Shown here piece by piece: positions 25,460-34,613 of a stretch of DNA of 64,000 bases. The notes below the pieces were generated by a model. The model was not told the DNA's origin. It did not search any database and was given only the letters and a program-made list of their open reading frames with translations. The DNA is from Bacteroides fragilis NCTC 9343 (GTDB taxonomy: Bacteria > Bacteroidota > Bacteroidia > Bacteroidales > Bacteroidaceae), in the NCBI RefSeq assembly GCF_000025985.1, contig NC_003228.3, positions 1,612,001 through 1,676,000 on the forward strand. The letters run 5' to 3'. The translations under genes were made by a program, and so were the position numbers. The stretch's first letter is position 1; every line of letters begins with the position of its first letter.

Positions 25460-26550
25460 AAAAAAAATATGACTATCTAATTGTCGGAGCCGGACTTTAT
25501 GGTTCTGTTTTTGCATATAAAGCGCAACGGAATGGGAAAAAATGTTTGCTTATTGACAAACGTCCACACAATGGAGGAAATATTTATTGCGAAAATATTG
25601 AGGGTATAAATGTACACAAATATGGTGCACATATTTTTCATACTTCTAATAAAGAGGTTTGGGACTTTGTAAATGCCATAGTGGAATTTAACCGCTATAC
25701 TAATTCCCCTATTGCCAATTATAAAGGCAAATTATATAATTTACCTTTTAATATGAATACTTTTTATGCTTTATGGGGGACAAAAACTCCAGAGGAAGCA
25801 AAAATGAAGATAGAAGAGCAAAGGAGAGAAGCGGGGATTCTTACGCCGAAGAATCTAGAAGAACAGGCTATCTCTTTAGTAGGAAAGGATATTTATGAAA
25901 TATTGATAAAAGGATATACTGAGAAACAGTGGGGGCGGAAAGCAACTGAACTTCCTGCTTTTATAATCAAGCGTTTACCTGTCAGATTTACTTTTGATAA
26001 TAATTACTTTAATGATAAATATCAGGGGATTCCTGTTGGTGGCTATAATAAATTGATAAATGGTTTATTAGATGGTATTGAAGTTAGAACAAATACAGAC
26101 TTTTTTCAAAATAAAGAATATTTTAAAGGTCTTGCGGATAAAATTCTATTTACTGGCAAAATTGATGAATATTATAATTATCAATTTGGGAGATTGGAAT
26201 ATCGTACTGTTGAATTTGAAACACAAGTGCTTGATTGTGAGAATTATCAAGGGAATGCAGTTGTGAATTATACTGAAAGGGAAGTGCCTTATACTCGTAT
26301 TATAGAGCATAAACATTTTGAATTTGGAACACAGCCCAAAACCGTAATTTCCAAAGAATATTCTTCGGAATGGAAAGATGGTAGTGAACCCTTTTATCCT
26401 GTTAATGATGAGAGGAATAATTCTTTGTATTTGGAGTATAAGAAATTGGTCGATAGAGAGAAGAATGTTTTGTTTGGAGGGAGATTAGCTGAGTATAAGT
26501 ATTATGATATGAATGTGATTGTGGAAAAAGTTATAAATAGTGACTTATGA
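25456..26550 (+). CDS. wcfM: UDP-galactopyranose mutase
   Basis: A 364-residue FAD enzyme that converts UDP-galactopyranose to UDP-galactofuranose, the donor for the PSA side branch. The FAD site YLIVGAGLYGSVFA lies at the N-terminus, with KYGAHIFHTS and KGYTEKQWGR further on, all typical of Glf. Length is normal. It overlaps both neighbours by 4 bases, indicating tight coupling. Confidence 0.92.
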   Translation: MKKKYDYLIVGAGLYGSVFAYKAQRNGKKCLLIDKRPHNGGNIYCENIEGINVHKYGAHIFHTSNKEVWDFVNAIVEFNRYTNSPIANYKGKLYNLPFNMNTFYALWGTKTPEEAKMKIEEQRREAGILTPKNLEEQAISLVGKDIYEILIKGYTEKQWGRKATELPAFIIKRLPVRFTFDNNYFNDKYQGIPVGGYNKLINGLLDGIEVRTNTDFFQNKEYFKGLADKILFTGKIDEYYNYQFGRLEYRTVEFETQVLDCENYQGNAVVNYTEREVPYTRIIEHKHFEFGTQPKTVISKEYSSEWKDGSEPFYPVNDERNNSLYLEYKKLVDREKNVLFGGRLAEYKYYDMNVIVEKVINSDL

Positions 26551-27422
26551 AGATATTTGCTGTAGTTGTGACCTATAATCGTTTAGCATTACTAAAAAAG
26601 GTCATAGATTTACTTAAAAGACAGACACGTCAATTAGATAGTATAGTTATAGTAAATAATGGCTCTACTGATGGAACAAAAGAATGGTTAGAACAGGAGA
26701 AAAATATAACATTAATAAATCAATCTAATTCTGGTGGGGCTGGTGGATTCGAAACGGGGGTAAAATATGCATATGAGAATGAGGCAGATTGGATTTGGAT
26801 GATGGATGATGATGTTTTTCCTAATATAGATTGTTTGGAAAAACTCTTAGGGTGGACGAGTATTTCTCAATGTATCCAACCACGTAGGTATTATTCGGAT
26901 GATGTAGAAGTAAATTTTGAACAATGGTTGGATCCAATTACTTATAGTAAATTTGGTTATTGGCAAGAAAAATCATTTAATAATGGTAAAAAGTTTTGTG
27001 CTATTAATGTAGGCTGTTTTGAAGGGATGTTTGTTTCGAAAAGCATTGTTAATAAAATAGGATTTCCTGATAAGCGTTTTTTTATAGCGGAAGATGATAC
27101 AATATATGGGTTTGCAGCTAGTTTTTATACCAACGTAATTTTAGTATCTGATGCTATCATGGTTCGTGCTAGAAGATCATCGGATCGTAGCGTTAGCCCA
27201 ATGTATACTTATTATGCATGTCGGAATTTTCATTTAGTATATGAGTCACTTAATTTATTATTGGATAAGAAAAATAGGTTTTTATATATTAAATATATTT
27301 ATCAATTTGTTCATCAGATTTATTTATCTATTTTTTTATATGATAATAAGATGAAACACTTAATATCTGTTTTTCGTGGCTTTTATGATTGCTTTCGTAA
27401 AAAAAATGGAGCTACCTATTAA
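26547..27422 (+). CDS. wcfN: GT2 glycosyltransferase, probable galactofuranosyltransferase
   Basis: A 291-residue GT-A enzyme. The N-terminus KIFAVVVTYNRLALL, the segment IVNNGSTDGTKEWL and MMDDDVFPN (metal-binding DDD) are GT2 hallmarks; WMMDDDV and the later AEDDTIYG resemble GlfT-type galactofuranosyltransferases. Following the mutase gene, and by PSA gene order, it should add the Galf branch to GalNAc. The specificity is from published PSA work, not from this sequence. Confidence 0.85.
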   Translation: MKIFAVVVTYNRLALLKKVIDLLKRQTRQLDSIVIVNNGSTDGTKEWLEQEKNITLINQSNSGGAGGFETGVKYAYENEADWIWMMDDDVFPNIDCLEKLLGWTSISQCIQPRRYYSDDVEVNFEQWLDPITYSKFGYWQEKSFNNGKKFCAINVGCFEGMFVSKSIVNKIGFPDKRFFIAEDDTIYGFAASFYTNVILVSDAIMVRARRSSDRSVSPMYTYYACRNFHLVYESLNLLLDKKNRFLYIKYIYQFVHQIYLSIFLYDNKMKHLISVFRGFYDCFRKKNGATY

Positions 27423-27426
27423 TTAA

Positions 27427-28731
27427 ATGACTAGTACTTCTTTCTTTATTATTAAGGCTATATCTTTTATAGTATTTGTTTATAATTTAGCGAGTTCTGA
27501 TTGGAGTAATCTTTCTCGAGTATTGTTATTTATAATTTCGTTTTTTGTCTTTTTATTAGTAACAAATGTATATCAAAGAAAAGTAAAAATAGTAACACTA
27601 GGTTATTTGGTCTATTTCTTTTTGGCTTTTTTAGCTCAAAATGTAGGTCCATATGCAATTATTTACAATTCTCACATACAGAATTTGATACAGAGGTTTC
27701 CTAATATTTGTGTACCAAATGATCATTACACTTTATACTTTCTTATTTTTATTTTTGTTTCAACTGTTATTTATATTTATCTTTTATGTATTGATAAAAT
27801 TTCTATTGAGCAGAAAGTATGGGTATACATGCCTACAAGACAAGAAGCTCGAAAAATAATGATGGCATTTTTTATAATCTTGTTGCCTATATGGATATTA
27901 GGGAATAGGTCCTATGCTACAATTCTAGTTCCTTTTACAAGTTATTTTATCATTTCTATTTGGAAATATCCTTTTACAAGGAAAATAGTAGTATTTATTA
28001 TTGGTTTTATTGCATCGGTATTGATCCTTATTTCGCAATTATTTTCTCGGTTTATATTCGTTCAATATGTGTTCCCTTTTATTTTAATTTGGTTTTTGAA
28101 TAATGGATTGCTATTTTCAAGAAAAGAAAAAATAAGTTATAAAGTTATTGGCTTTTTTCTATTGTTTTGTTCTTTAGCGATTTTGTATGGTATCATTTCA
28201 GAGATGATGAAGTTAAATGCAAATTTTGATGGAAACTATACTTTCAATGATATGTTTGAAGTATTAAGTGAGCCGCAATTATTGCAAAATTGGTTATCTA
28301 GGCAAACATATCGTATTTTTGATATTTGGTCACATTTGGGGGGGAATATAATAGATTATATTGACCAGAAAGGATATTTATGGGGAATTACATATGTAAA
28401 GAGCTTTGCACCTATATTAGGTTTTGATTATGTAAGCCTTCCATTAATTTCAGCAAATATGATTGGTGCAGATTATGCTCAACCTGGTTTGGTGGCAGAA
28501 GGGTACGCTAATTGGGGAATATATGGGGCTATAATTAATATGATATTTGTTTTTTTCGTTGCAGAGTTATTGTTTGATTATTTTTTACGAAAACAATCTA
28601 CCTTAAATTTGTTACTTTATATTGGAACTTTTTCCCAGGTATTACTAGATGGGGGGACCATTAATTCTATTATTTTCATGTCTATATTTTGTTTCTTAAC
28701 TTGTTTGTTTAATGCCAAAATCAAATTTTAA
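27427..28731 (+). CDS. wzy: Capsule repeat-unit polymerase (Wzy type)
   Basis: A 434-residue protein with about ten to twelve hydrophobic segments and a larger periplasmic loop before the last helices, the layout of O-antigen polymerases. Wzy proteins have little sequence conservation, so the call rests on topology and on position in the PSA locus. It would join lipid-linked repeat units in the periplasm. The gene is about 70% AT and starts 4 bases past the wcfN stop. Confidence 0.8.
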   Translation: MTSTSFFIIKAISFIVFVYNLASSDWSNLSRVLLFIISFFVFLLVTNVYQRKVKIVTLGYLVYFFLAFLAQNVGPYAIIYNSHIQNLIQRFPNICVPNDHYTLYFLIFIFVSTVIYIYLLCIDKISIEQKVWVYMPTRQEARKIMMAFFIILLPIWILGNRSYATILVPFTSYFIISIWKYPFTRKIVVFIIGFIASVLILISQLFSRFIFVQYVFPFILIWFLNNGLLFSRKEKISYKVIGFFLLFCSLAILYGIISEMMKLNANFDGNYTFNDMFEVLSEPQLLQNWLSRQTYRIFDIWSHLGGNIIDYIDQKGYLWGITYVKSFAPILGFDYVSLPLISANMIGADYAQPGLVAEGYANWGIYGAIINMIFVFFVAELLFDYFLRKQSTLNLLLYIGTFSQVLLDGGTINSIIFMSIFCFLTCLFNAKIKF

Positions 28732-28741
28732 TATTATATAT

Positions 28742-29785
28742 ATGAGGAAGATATTATTAACATATGGAGATATTAAAACCATAAATATTGGTGATTATAT
28801 TCAGAGTATCGCCGCTAAACAATTTTTTGATGATGATAATTATATATTTTTCAATCGTGATGAATTAAAGTTGTATAAAGGGGAACCTGCAAAAGTCATA
28901 ATGAATGCTTGGATGACTTATAAACCATATAATTGGCCTCCTTCATCTCAGGTTTATCCATTATTTGTTGCATTACATATCAATTCTTCTGCAGAAAGTC
29001 GCTTTTTGTCACATGATAGTATTAAGTATTTAAAAAAGTATGAACCCATAGGGTGCCGCGATTATCATACAATGAATATTTTAAAAGGAAAAGGTGTTAA
29101 TGCTTATTTTTCGGGATGTCTTACTACTACTTTGGGTAAAACTTATAAATATAATGGAAAACGTGAGGGGATATACATTGTTGATCCACTTTCATACATG
29201 CCTAATGGGAATAATTTTTTTGAAATAATGAAAGCTGTTGTACAAACTGTTTTTTATATGAAGCCTGTGCTAAAGATTCTTAGAAATTATAAAAAGAATA
29301 ATAGATTTACTATTAATATATCCAAAGTAGGAATAGGACGTTTATTGTTAATAACCAAGTCTTATTTGCTTTTGAGAAAGCTAGTAGTTCCTGACGTATT
29401 ATACAATGCAATATTTATAACACAATTTAATATGTCTAATGAATATTCTTCTGAATCAGAAAGATTTGCTCGGGCTGATGAATTATTAACTAAAATGGCC
29501 TCAGCTCAATATGTGATAACTTCTAGAATCCACTGTGCTCTTCCTTGCTTAGGCTTTGAGACCCCTGTGGTTTATATTAGAAATCTATCAGAAAGCAAGA
29601 AGAGCACTTGTCGATTAGGGGGACTTGAATCTCTATTTAATGTGATAACTGTGAAGGGGGAAAATGTTACTTCCAATTTTTTTGATGGACTATTTAAACG
29701 AGATTCTTCTTTTAAGAATAAAATTGATTTTGTAGAATATAGAGATCGATTAATTAATATATGTAATAAATTTATGATGTCATGA
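28742..29785 (+). CDS. wcfO: Polysaccharide pyruvyl transferase
   Basis: A 347-residue member of the polysaccharide pyruvyl transferase family (PF04230): the opening RKILLTYGDIKTINIGDYIQ, the internal GCRDYHTMNILKGKGVNAYF and the late segment ITSRIHCALPCLGFETPVVY are characteristic. It should put the 4,6-pyruvate ketal on the galactose of the PSA repeat. The ATG at 28742 is preferred because the family begins with this strand; an in-frame ATG at 28712 would add ten residues and overlap wzy. Confidence 0.85.
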   Translation: MRKILLTYGDIKTINIGDYIQSIAAKQFFDDDNYIFFNRDELKLYKGEPAKVIMNAWMTYKPYNWPPSSQVYPLFVALHINSSAESRFLSHDSIKYLKKYEPIGCRDYHTMNILKGKGVNAYFSGCLTTTLGKTYKYNGKREGIYIVDPLSYMPNGNNFFEIMKAVVQTVFYMKPVLKILRNYKKNNRFTINISKVGIGRLLLITKSYLLLRKLVVPDVLYNAIFITQFNMSNEYSSESERFARADELLTKMASAQYVITSRIHCALPCLGFETPVVYIRNLSESKKSTCRLGGLESLFNVITVKGENVTSNFFDGLFKRDSSFKNKIDFVEYRDRLINICNKFMMS

Positions 29786-30918
29786 GGGATGGAAAGCCCA
29801 TTGAAATACTGCATATTGTAGGGACTAGACCTGTTGGAGGAATTGGTGCTTTATTGAAAAATATAAACACTTCTATTGATTTAAATAAATTCCATTTTAC
29901 ATATGTGTTTTCTGCCGATAGTAATATTGGAGATTTTGATAATTATGTGAGAAAATTAGGTAGCGATATTGTTGTATTCCCTTCATATCATTTGAAATAT
30001 TTATTTTTATATTTAAAGGTGATTTTCTGTTTTTATAAGAGAAATGCAAAAAAATATGATATAATTCATGTACATAGTGCTAATACAGGAGTATTAGACC
30101 TTTTATTTGCAAAGATATATGGAATACGGATAAGGATTTTACATAGTCACAGTACAAAATATTCTAGTAAAAAAATAAGGTCCATTAGAAATTATTTTTT
30201 GCAATTTCCTACAATATATTTAGCAAACACTTATTTTGCATGTGGATACAAAGCTGCTGAATTCCTTTTTGGAAAAAAGAGACTTGAAAAAGTTTATATT
30301 ATTCATAATGCAATTTTTTCTAAAAAATTTATTTATAATGCAACTGTTAGAGAGAGAGTTAGAGTTGAGTTGAAAATAGAGAATGACTGTTTACTGTTGG
30401 GGCATATCGGTAACTTTACGAAAGAAAAGAATCATGGTTTTTTAATAGATATATTGGAAGAATTATTGAATATTAATGACAATGTTAAGTTGCTGTTAGT
30501 AGGGGATGGCCAACTTAGAAGTGAAATAGAGGAAAAAGTAAAATTAAAAAGATTGCAGAAGTATGTGTGCTTTTTAGGTCGGAGAACTGATATATCAGAA
30601 TTATTACAAGCTATGGATTTTTTAATTTTTCCTTCTTTTTTTGAAGGTCTACCAGTGACTCTGATTGAAGCGCAAGCTTCTGGTTTAAGATGTGTCGTTT
30701 CGGATCGTATTACTTTGGAAACAAAGATAACGAATAATATAAGTTATCTTAATCTCAATCGAGATCCTTCAACTTGGGCTGAAGTTGTTTGGAAGTTGTT
30801 TGAAGATAAAACTTTTATCAGGAAAGATACGTCTAAAGAAATATGTGAATCAGGATATGATATACATTTAGAGAGTGAATATCTCGAAAGAATATATTTA
30901 AATCTTTTACATAAATGA
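29782..30918 (+). CDS. wcfP: GT4 glycosyltransferase, probable GalNAc transferase
   Basis: A 378-residue GT-B enzyme. The N-domain begins EILHIVGTRPVGGIGALLKN; the C-domain has LGHIGNFTKEKNHGFLIDIL and LIFPSFFEGLPVTLIEAQAS, the E(x7)E nucleotide-sugar motif of GT4. By PSA gene order it adds GalNAc to the pyruvylated galactose. It overlaps the neighbours on both sides by 4 bases. Confidence 0.85.
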   Translation: MRDGKPIEILHIVGTRPVGGIGALLKNINTSIDLNKFHFTYVFSADSNIGDFDNYVRKLGSDIVVFPSYHLKYLFLYLKVIFCFYKRNAKKYDIIHVHSANTGVLDLLFAKIYGIRIRILHSHSTKYSSKKIRSIRNYFLQFPTIYLANTYFACGYKAAEFLFGKKRLEKVYIIHNAIFSKKFIYNATVRERVRVELKIENDCLLLGHIGNFTKEKNHGFLIDILEELLNINDNVKLLLVGDGQLRSEIEEKVKLKRLQKYVCFLGRRTDISELLQAMDFLIFPSFFEGLPVTLIEAQASGLRCVVSDRITLETKITNNISYLNLNRDPSTWAEVVWKLFEDKTFIRKDTSKEICESGYDIHLESEYLERIYLNLLHK

Positions 30919-31721
30919 AATTGGCTGTCATTTCTTCTATCTACAAAAATGATTCGCTTTCTAAAATAAAGCAATCCTTACAAAGTTTGTTGAATCAAGA
31001 AAATGTTACTTGTGATATTTATTTATATTGTGATGGTCCTGTTTCGATTGATATTGTGCATTTCTTAGACTCATTTGATCAAAACTCACTTTATATATTT
31101 AAGCAAGAACAAAATAGAGGATTGGCTCATGCACTAAATGAATTATTGAATATCGTTCTTACAAAAGAATACGAATATATTGCTCGTATGGATGCTGATG
31201 ATATTTCCATGCCGGAACGTTTTGTGAAGCAGATCGCATTTATGAATTCACATCCGGATATTGATTGCCTTGGTACTTGGGCAATAGAAATTGATGATGA
31301 CGGAAAAGAATATTTTCGAAAAAAAATGCCGATAACTCATGAAGAATGTTTGGAACTGTTTAAAAAGCGGGATTGTATGATTCATCCTACTGTGATGTTT
31401 CGACGTTCATATTTTGAGAAAGCTGGTTTATATCCCGAAGACACCTACTTTGGAGAAGATACTATGATGTGGGCTAAAGGTTTTAAAAGTGGATGTAAAT
31501 TTGCCAATGTACCCGAATATCTGTTTAAGTTTAGATTGGATTCAAACTTCTTTGAAAGAAGGCGGGGGTGGAAACATGCAAAATCTATTTATACTTTACG
31601 TCATCGTGTTAATAGAATGTTAGGGTTCGGATGGAAGGAAGATTGTTATGCATTGCTATATGCTATGGCCAAATTAATGCCTAAATCTATTCTTGACATA
31701 ATCTATAAAACAGTACGTTGA
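30915..31721 (+). CDS. wcfQ: GT2 glycosyltransferase, probable galactosyltransferase
   Basis: A 268-residue GT-A enzyme: KLAVISSIYKNDSL, a QNRGLAHALNELL segment, and YIARMDADDISMPERF with the DADD metal site. GIHP-like DCMIHPTVMFRRS and FGEDTMMW follow. In the PSA pathway this position adds galactose to the lipid-linked first sugar. Last of the strongly AT-rich genes. Confidence 0.85.
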   Translation: MKLAVISSIYKNDSLSKIKQSLQSLLNQENVTCDIYLYCDGPVSIDIVHFLDSFDQNSLYIFKQEQNRGLAHALNELLNIVLTKEYEYIARMDADDISMPERFVKQIAFMNSHPDIDCLGTWAIEIDDDGKEYFRKKMPITHEECLELFKKRDCMIHPTVMFRRSYFEKAGLYPEDTYFGEDTMMWAKGFKSGCKFANVPEYLFKFRLDSNFFERRRGWKHAKSIYTLRHRVNRMLGFGWKEDCYALLYAMAKLMPKSILDIIYKTVR

Positions 31722-31749
31722 TTTTACTTTTCTTATAAAACATAAACTC

Positions 31750-32973
31750 ATGAAAATACCTTTTTCACCACCTTATATTGACGAGGCGGTCATCAACGAA
31801 GTCGTTGATTCGTTACGTTCCGGTTGGATCACATCCGGTCCGAAAGTGAAGGCTTTGGAGGAAGAAATTAAATCTTTCTCAGGAGCAAAAGAAGTGCTTT
31901 GTGTCAATTCCTGGACATCAGGAGCTATTATGATGTTGCGTTGGCTGGGAGTGAAGGAGGGCGATGAAGTGATTGTTCCTGCCTATACTTACAGTGCAAC
32001 GGCATTGGCTGTGCTCCATGCCGGAGCCAAACCGGTAATGGTGGATTCCGGAACTGATTTTAATATTTCGGTGGAGGCTGTTCGTAAAGCTATTACTCCT
32101 AAAACAAAGGCGATTATACCCGTAGATATTGCTGGTTTTCCCTGCGATTATGAAAGAATCATGGCACTGGTGCAGGAACCAGAAATGGTAAAACTGTTCC
32201 GTTCGGAATCTCCTGTGCAAGAAAAATTGGGACGCATCTTGGTGATGAATGATGCTGCCCACTCTTTGGGAGCACGTTACAGTAGCCGTCAGCGTACCGG
32301 TTGTGAAACTGATGTGGCTATCTTTTCACTTCATGCCGTGAAAAATGTGACTACTGCCGAAGGTGGGGCCATTTGCCTGAATCTGCCTAAGCCGTTCGAT
32401 AATACGGAGTTGTATAAAGAGCTACGGATGACAAGCTTGAACTGCCAGACCAAGGATGCTTTTTCGAAATCTAAAGCCGGAGGATGGCGTTATGATATTG
32501 TCGGTTTCGGGATGAAAATCAATATGGCCGATGTAAATGCCGCCATAGGACTGGCACAGATACGAGAATATCCGGAATTGCTGAAAGAACGAAAGCGGGT
32601 GTTTAATGCTTATAGCGATGCTTTTTCGGCTTGTGACTGGGCCATCGTTCCGCCTTCTGTGGATGGGGAAAAGGAAAGCTCTTATCACATTTATGCTTTG
32701 CGTATTAAGGACTTTACCGAAGAACAACGCGACCGGATGATTGATGAAATCGCTAAAAGTGAAGTGGCTGTCAATGTGCACTTTATACCGATGCCGATGT
32801 TGTCGTTCTTCAAATCGATGGGATATGATATAAAGGATTATCCACAGGCTTATCAGAACTTTAAGAGCGAGATATCATTGCCGATATATCCCCAATTGGA
32901 TAGTGAAAAATTGAATTTCATTATTGAAACCGTAAAGGCGGCCTATGCGACCGTAATTGCAGAAAACCGATAG
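31750..32973 (+). CDS. wcfR: DegT/DnrJ/EryC1 sugar aminotransferase
   Basis: A 407-residue PLP enzyme. The opening PFSPPYIDEAVINEVVDSL and SGWITSGPKVKALEEE, the segment IVPAYTYSATALAVLHAGA and the PLP lysine region FSLHAVKNVTTAEGG (Lys in HAVKN) are standard for the family. It makes the 4-amino group of UDP-2-acetamido-4-amino-2,4,6-trideoxygalactose, the first PSA sugar. The base composition returns to near genome average here, as in upaY/upaZ. Confidence 0.9.
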   Translation: MKIPFSPPYIDEAVINEVVDSLRSGWITSGPKVKALEEEIKSFSGAKEVLCVNSWTSGAIMMLRWLGVKEGDEVIVPAYTYSATALAVLHAGAKPVMVDSGTDFNISVEAVRKAITPKTKAIIPVDIAGFPCDYERIMALVQEPEMVKLFRSESPVQEKLGRILVMNDAAHSLGARYSSRQRTGCETDVAIFSLHAVKNVTTAEGGAICLNLPKPFDNTELYKELRMTSLNCQTKDAFSKSKAGGWRYDIVGFGMKINMADVNAAIGLAQIREYPELLKERKRVFNAYSDAFSACDWAIVPPSVDGEKESSYHIYALRIKDFTEEQRDRMIDEIAKSEVAVNVHFIPMPMLSFFKSMGYDIKDYPQAYQNFKSEISLPIYPQLDSEKLNFIIETVKAAYATVIAENR

Positions 32974-33004
32974 TATATTTACAAACACTAAATAGATAAG
33001 TTGC

Positions 33005-33592
33005 TTGATCCGTTTTTTTGATATCGTTTTTTCCCTTTTGGGAATTCTTCTGCTTTCTCCCGTTTTTCTTCTTCTTTATATAGCCATTTGTCTCGAAAGT
33101 AAAGGAGGTGGTTTCTATAAACAGCTCCGTGTGGGAAGGTACGGAGGGGATTTTTATGTTTATAAATTTCGTTCGATGCGTGTAGGGGCTGATAAAAAGG
33201 GGTTGATAACGGTAGGAGGGAGAGATCCGAGAATAACTCGTACCGGATACCTGATCCGGAAGTATAAATTGGATGAATTGCCTCAGTTGTTTAACGTACT
33301 GAAAGGAGATATGAGTCTGGTAGGGCCCCGTCCTGAGGTTCGTAAGTATGTGGATTTATATACCGATGAACAAAAGAAAGTATTGAGTGTACGTCCGGGG
33401 ATTACGGATTATGCTTCTATTGAGTATGTAGATGAAAATATGATTCTTGGAGAGGCTTCGGATCCTGACAGAGCATATATAGAACAGATTATGCCCGATA
33501 AGATACGGTATAATATGAAATATATCTGTAATCGTTCGGTGAAGGAATATTTTAAAATTATATTTCTGACATTTTGGAGCATCATTCGTTAG
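33005..33592 (+). CDS. wcfS: Undecaprenyl-phosphate sugar-1-phosphate transferase
   Basis: A 195-residue monotopic phosphoglycosyltransferase (bacterial sugar transferase family). One hydrophobic N-terminal segment is followed by KFRSMRVGADKKG, YKLDELPQLFNVLKGDMSLV and GPRPEV, with the catalytic Asp-Glu pair in KLDELPQ. It loads the amino-trideoxygalactose phosphate onto undecaprenyl phosphate, the first step of PSA assembly. The only usable start in frame is TTG at 33005; a TAG lies 12 bases upstream and no ATG or GTG lies between. Confidence 0.9.
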   Translation: MIRFFDIVFSLLGILLLSPVFLLLYIAICLESKGGGFYKQLRVGRYGGDFYVYKFRSMRVGADKKGLITVGGRDPRITRTGYLIRKYKLDELPQLFNVLKGDMSLVGPRPEVRKYVDLYTDEQKKVLSVRPGITDYASIEYVDENMILGEASDPDRAYIEQIMPDKIRYNMKYICNRSVKEYFKIIFLTFWSIIR

Positions 33593-33594
33593 GT

Positions 33595-33669
33595 ATGTTT
33601 TTAAGGAAACTGGGGGAAGTTCTTCTTTTTGTTTTCGTACCCTATTATGTGAGAAAGAATAAGGAGTAG
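33595..33669 (+). CDS. Possible 24-residue membrane peptide after wcfS
   Basis: An ATG two bases past the wcfS stop opens MFLRKLGEVLLFVFVPYYVR followed by KNKE. It has a hydrophobic centre with positive ends, like a small membrane peptide, and could be translated by coupling to wcfS. It may also be chance or the relic of a lost gene. No relative is known to me. Confidence 0.35.
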   Translation: MFLRKLGEVLLFVFVPYYVRKNKE

Positions 33670-33694
33670 ACGGAAGTTTCGAAGAGAAGTTAAT

Positions 33695-33744
33695 TCAATA
33701 AAAAAGAAAGGATCAGCAATTGCCGATCCTTTCTTTTTTATTGA
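33695..33744. terminator. Bidirectional terminator between the capsule operon and tRNA-Thr
   Basis: TCAATAAAAAAGAAAGGATC (33695-33714) pairs perfectly over 20 bases with 33725-33744. The A-run on one side and the T-run on the other let it stop both the capsule transcript and the opposing tRNA transcript. Its last base is the discriminator position of the tRNA. Confidence 0.88.
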
Positions 33745-33817
33745 GCCTCTTGTCGGATTCGAACCAACGACCCCGAGATTACAAATCACGTGCTCTGGCC
33801 AACTGAGCTAAAGAGGC
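33744..33817 (-). tRNA. tRNA-Thr (TGT)
   Basis: The minus strand gives acceptor GCCTCTT pairing with AAGAGGC, the D arm TAGCTCAGTTGG, the anticodon loop TTTGTAA (anticodon TGT) and the T loop GGTTCGAATCC. CCA is not encoded. It has its own promoter at 33839-33869. Confidence 0.93.
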
Positions 33818-33838
33818 GTCATTTCTGTTTTGCGGGTG

Positions 33839-33869
33839 CAAAGGTAGGAAAAACTTTTAAACTTGCAAA
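33839..33869 (-). promoter_or_regulatory. Promoter of tRNA-Thr
   Basis: On the minus strand TTTG (33866-33869), 19 bases, TACCTTTG (33839-33846). Start of transcription is expected near 33832. Confidence 0.8.
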
Positions 33870-33902
33870 TACTTTGAAAAAAAATGCTTCATAAAAATAG
33901 TG

Positions 33903-33933
33903 TTTGATAAGTCGGATTCTTTGTTTACTTTTG
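33903..33933 (+). promoter_or_regulatory. Promoter of the TlpA-like gene
   Basis: TTTG at 33903-33906, 19 bases, TACTTTTG at 33926-33933, about 25 bases before the ATG. Confidence 0.75.
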
Positions 33934-33957
33934 CAAATCAATTAATTATAGGAAAGT

Positions 33958-34554
33958 ATGAAGAAAAACTTTTTTTATGCAGGTGGTCTGTCATTGCTTC
34001 TTTGGGGTATGGCAGCATGTTCCGGACAAGGAAAAGCGGATAAAGCAGCTGTTGTTGCGGATAGTGTAGTGGTGAAAACGGATAGTGTTGCGGCAGACAG
34101 CACAGGATATATTGTGAAAGTGGGAGAGTCAGCTCCCGATTTTACCATTACTCTGACCGACGGAAAGCAGATGAAACTCTCCGAACTTCGCGGTAAAGTG
34201 GTGATGTTGCAGTTCACAGCCAGCTGGTGCGGAGTATGCCGTAAAGAGATGCCTTTTATAGAGAAAGATATCTGGCTGAAGCATAAAAACAATCCTGAGT
34301 TTGCTTTGATAGGCATTGACCGTGACGAACCTCTCGATAAGGTGATCGCATTTGGAAAGTCGGTAGGGGTGACGTATCCGTTGGGATTGGATCCGGGAGC
34401 GGATATCTTTGCGAAGTATGCATTGCGTGAATCGGGCATCACCCGGAATGTCCTGATAGACCGGGAGGGTAAGATTGTGAAGCTGACTCGTTTATATAAC
34501 GAAGAGGAGTTTGCCTCACTGGTGGATCAAATAGATGAAATGCTGAAAAAATAA
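33958..34554 (+). CDS. TlpA-like thiol-disulfide oxidoreductase lipoprotein
   Basis: A 198-residue lipoprotein (lipobox MAAC). The thioredoxin-like domain (about 55-195) has VGESAPDFTITLTDG, typical of AhpC/TSA-Redoxin-type TlpA proteins, and the active site FTASWCGVCRKEMPF with CxxC as CGVC. It probably reduces or rearranges disulfides in envelope proteins. Its own promoter and a terminator frame it as a single-gene unit. Confidence 0.88.
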   Translation: MKKNFFYAGGLSLLLWGMAACSGQGKADKAAVVADSVVVKTDSVAADSTGYIVKVGESAPDFTITLTDGKQMKLSELRGKVVMLQFTASWCGVCRKEMPFIEKDIWLKHKNNPEFALIGIDRDEPLDKVIAFGKSVGVTYPLGLDPGADIFAKYALRESGITRNVLIDREGKIVKLTRLYNEEEFASLVDQIDEMLKK

Positions 34555-34566
34555 GTTGAACAAGCA

Positions 34567-34611
34567 GGGGTGATTTTCTGTTTTTAACATAGATCACCCC
34601 ATCTTTTTATT
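34567..34611 (+). terminator. Terminator after the TlpA-like gene
   Basis: GGGGTGAT (34567-34574) pairs with ATCACCCC (34593-34600), followed by a T-rich tail ending just before the next ATG. Confidence 0.75.
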
Positions 34612-34613
34612 TT

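Noticed and set aside
28712..28741. Upstream start of the pyruvyl transferase
   Set aside because: It overlaps wzy and adds ten residues before the conserved N-terminal strand. The ATG at 28742 fits the family better.
32422..32781. Minus-strand ORF inside the aminotransferase gene
   Set aside because: Shadow of wcfR, which has full PLP-enzyme motifs; the antisense frame has none.
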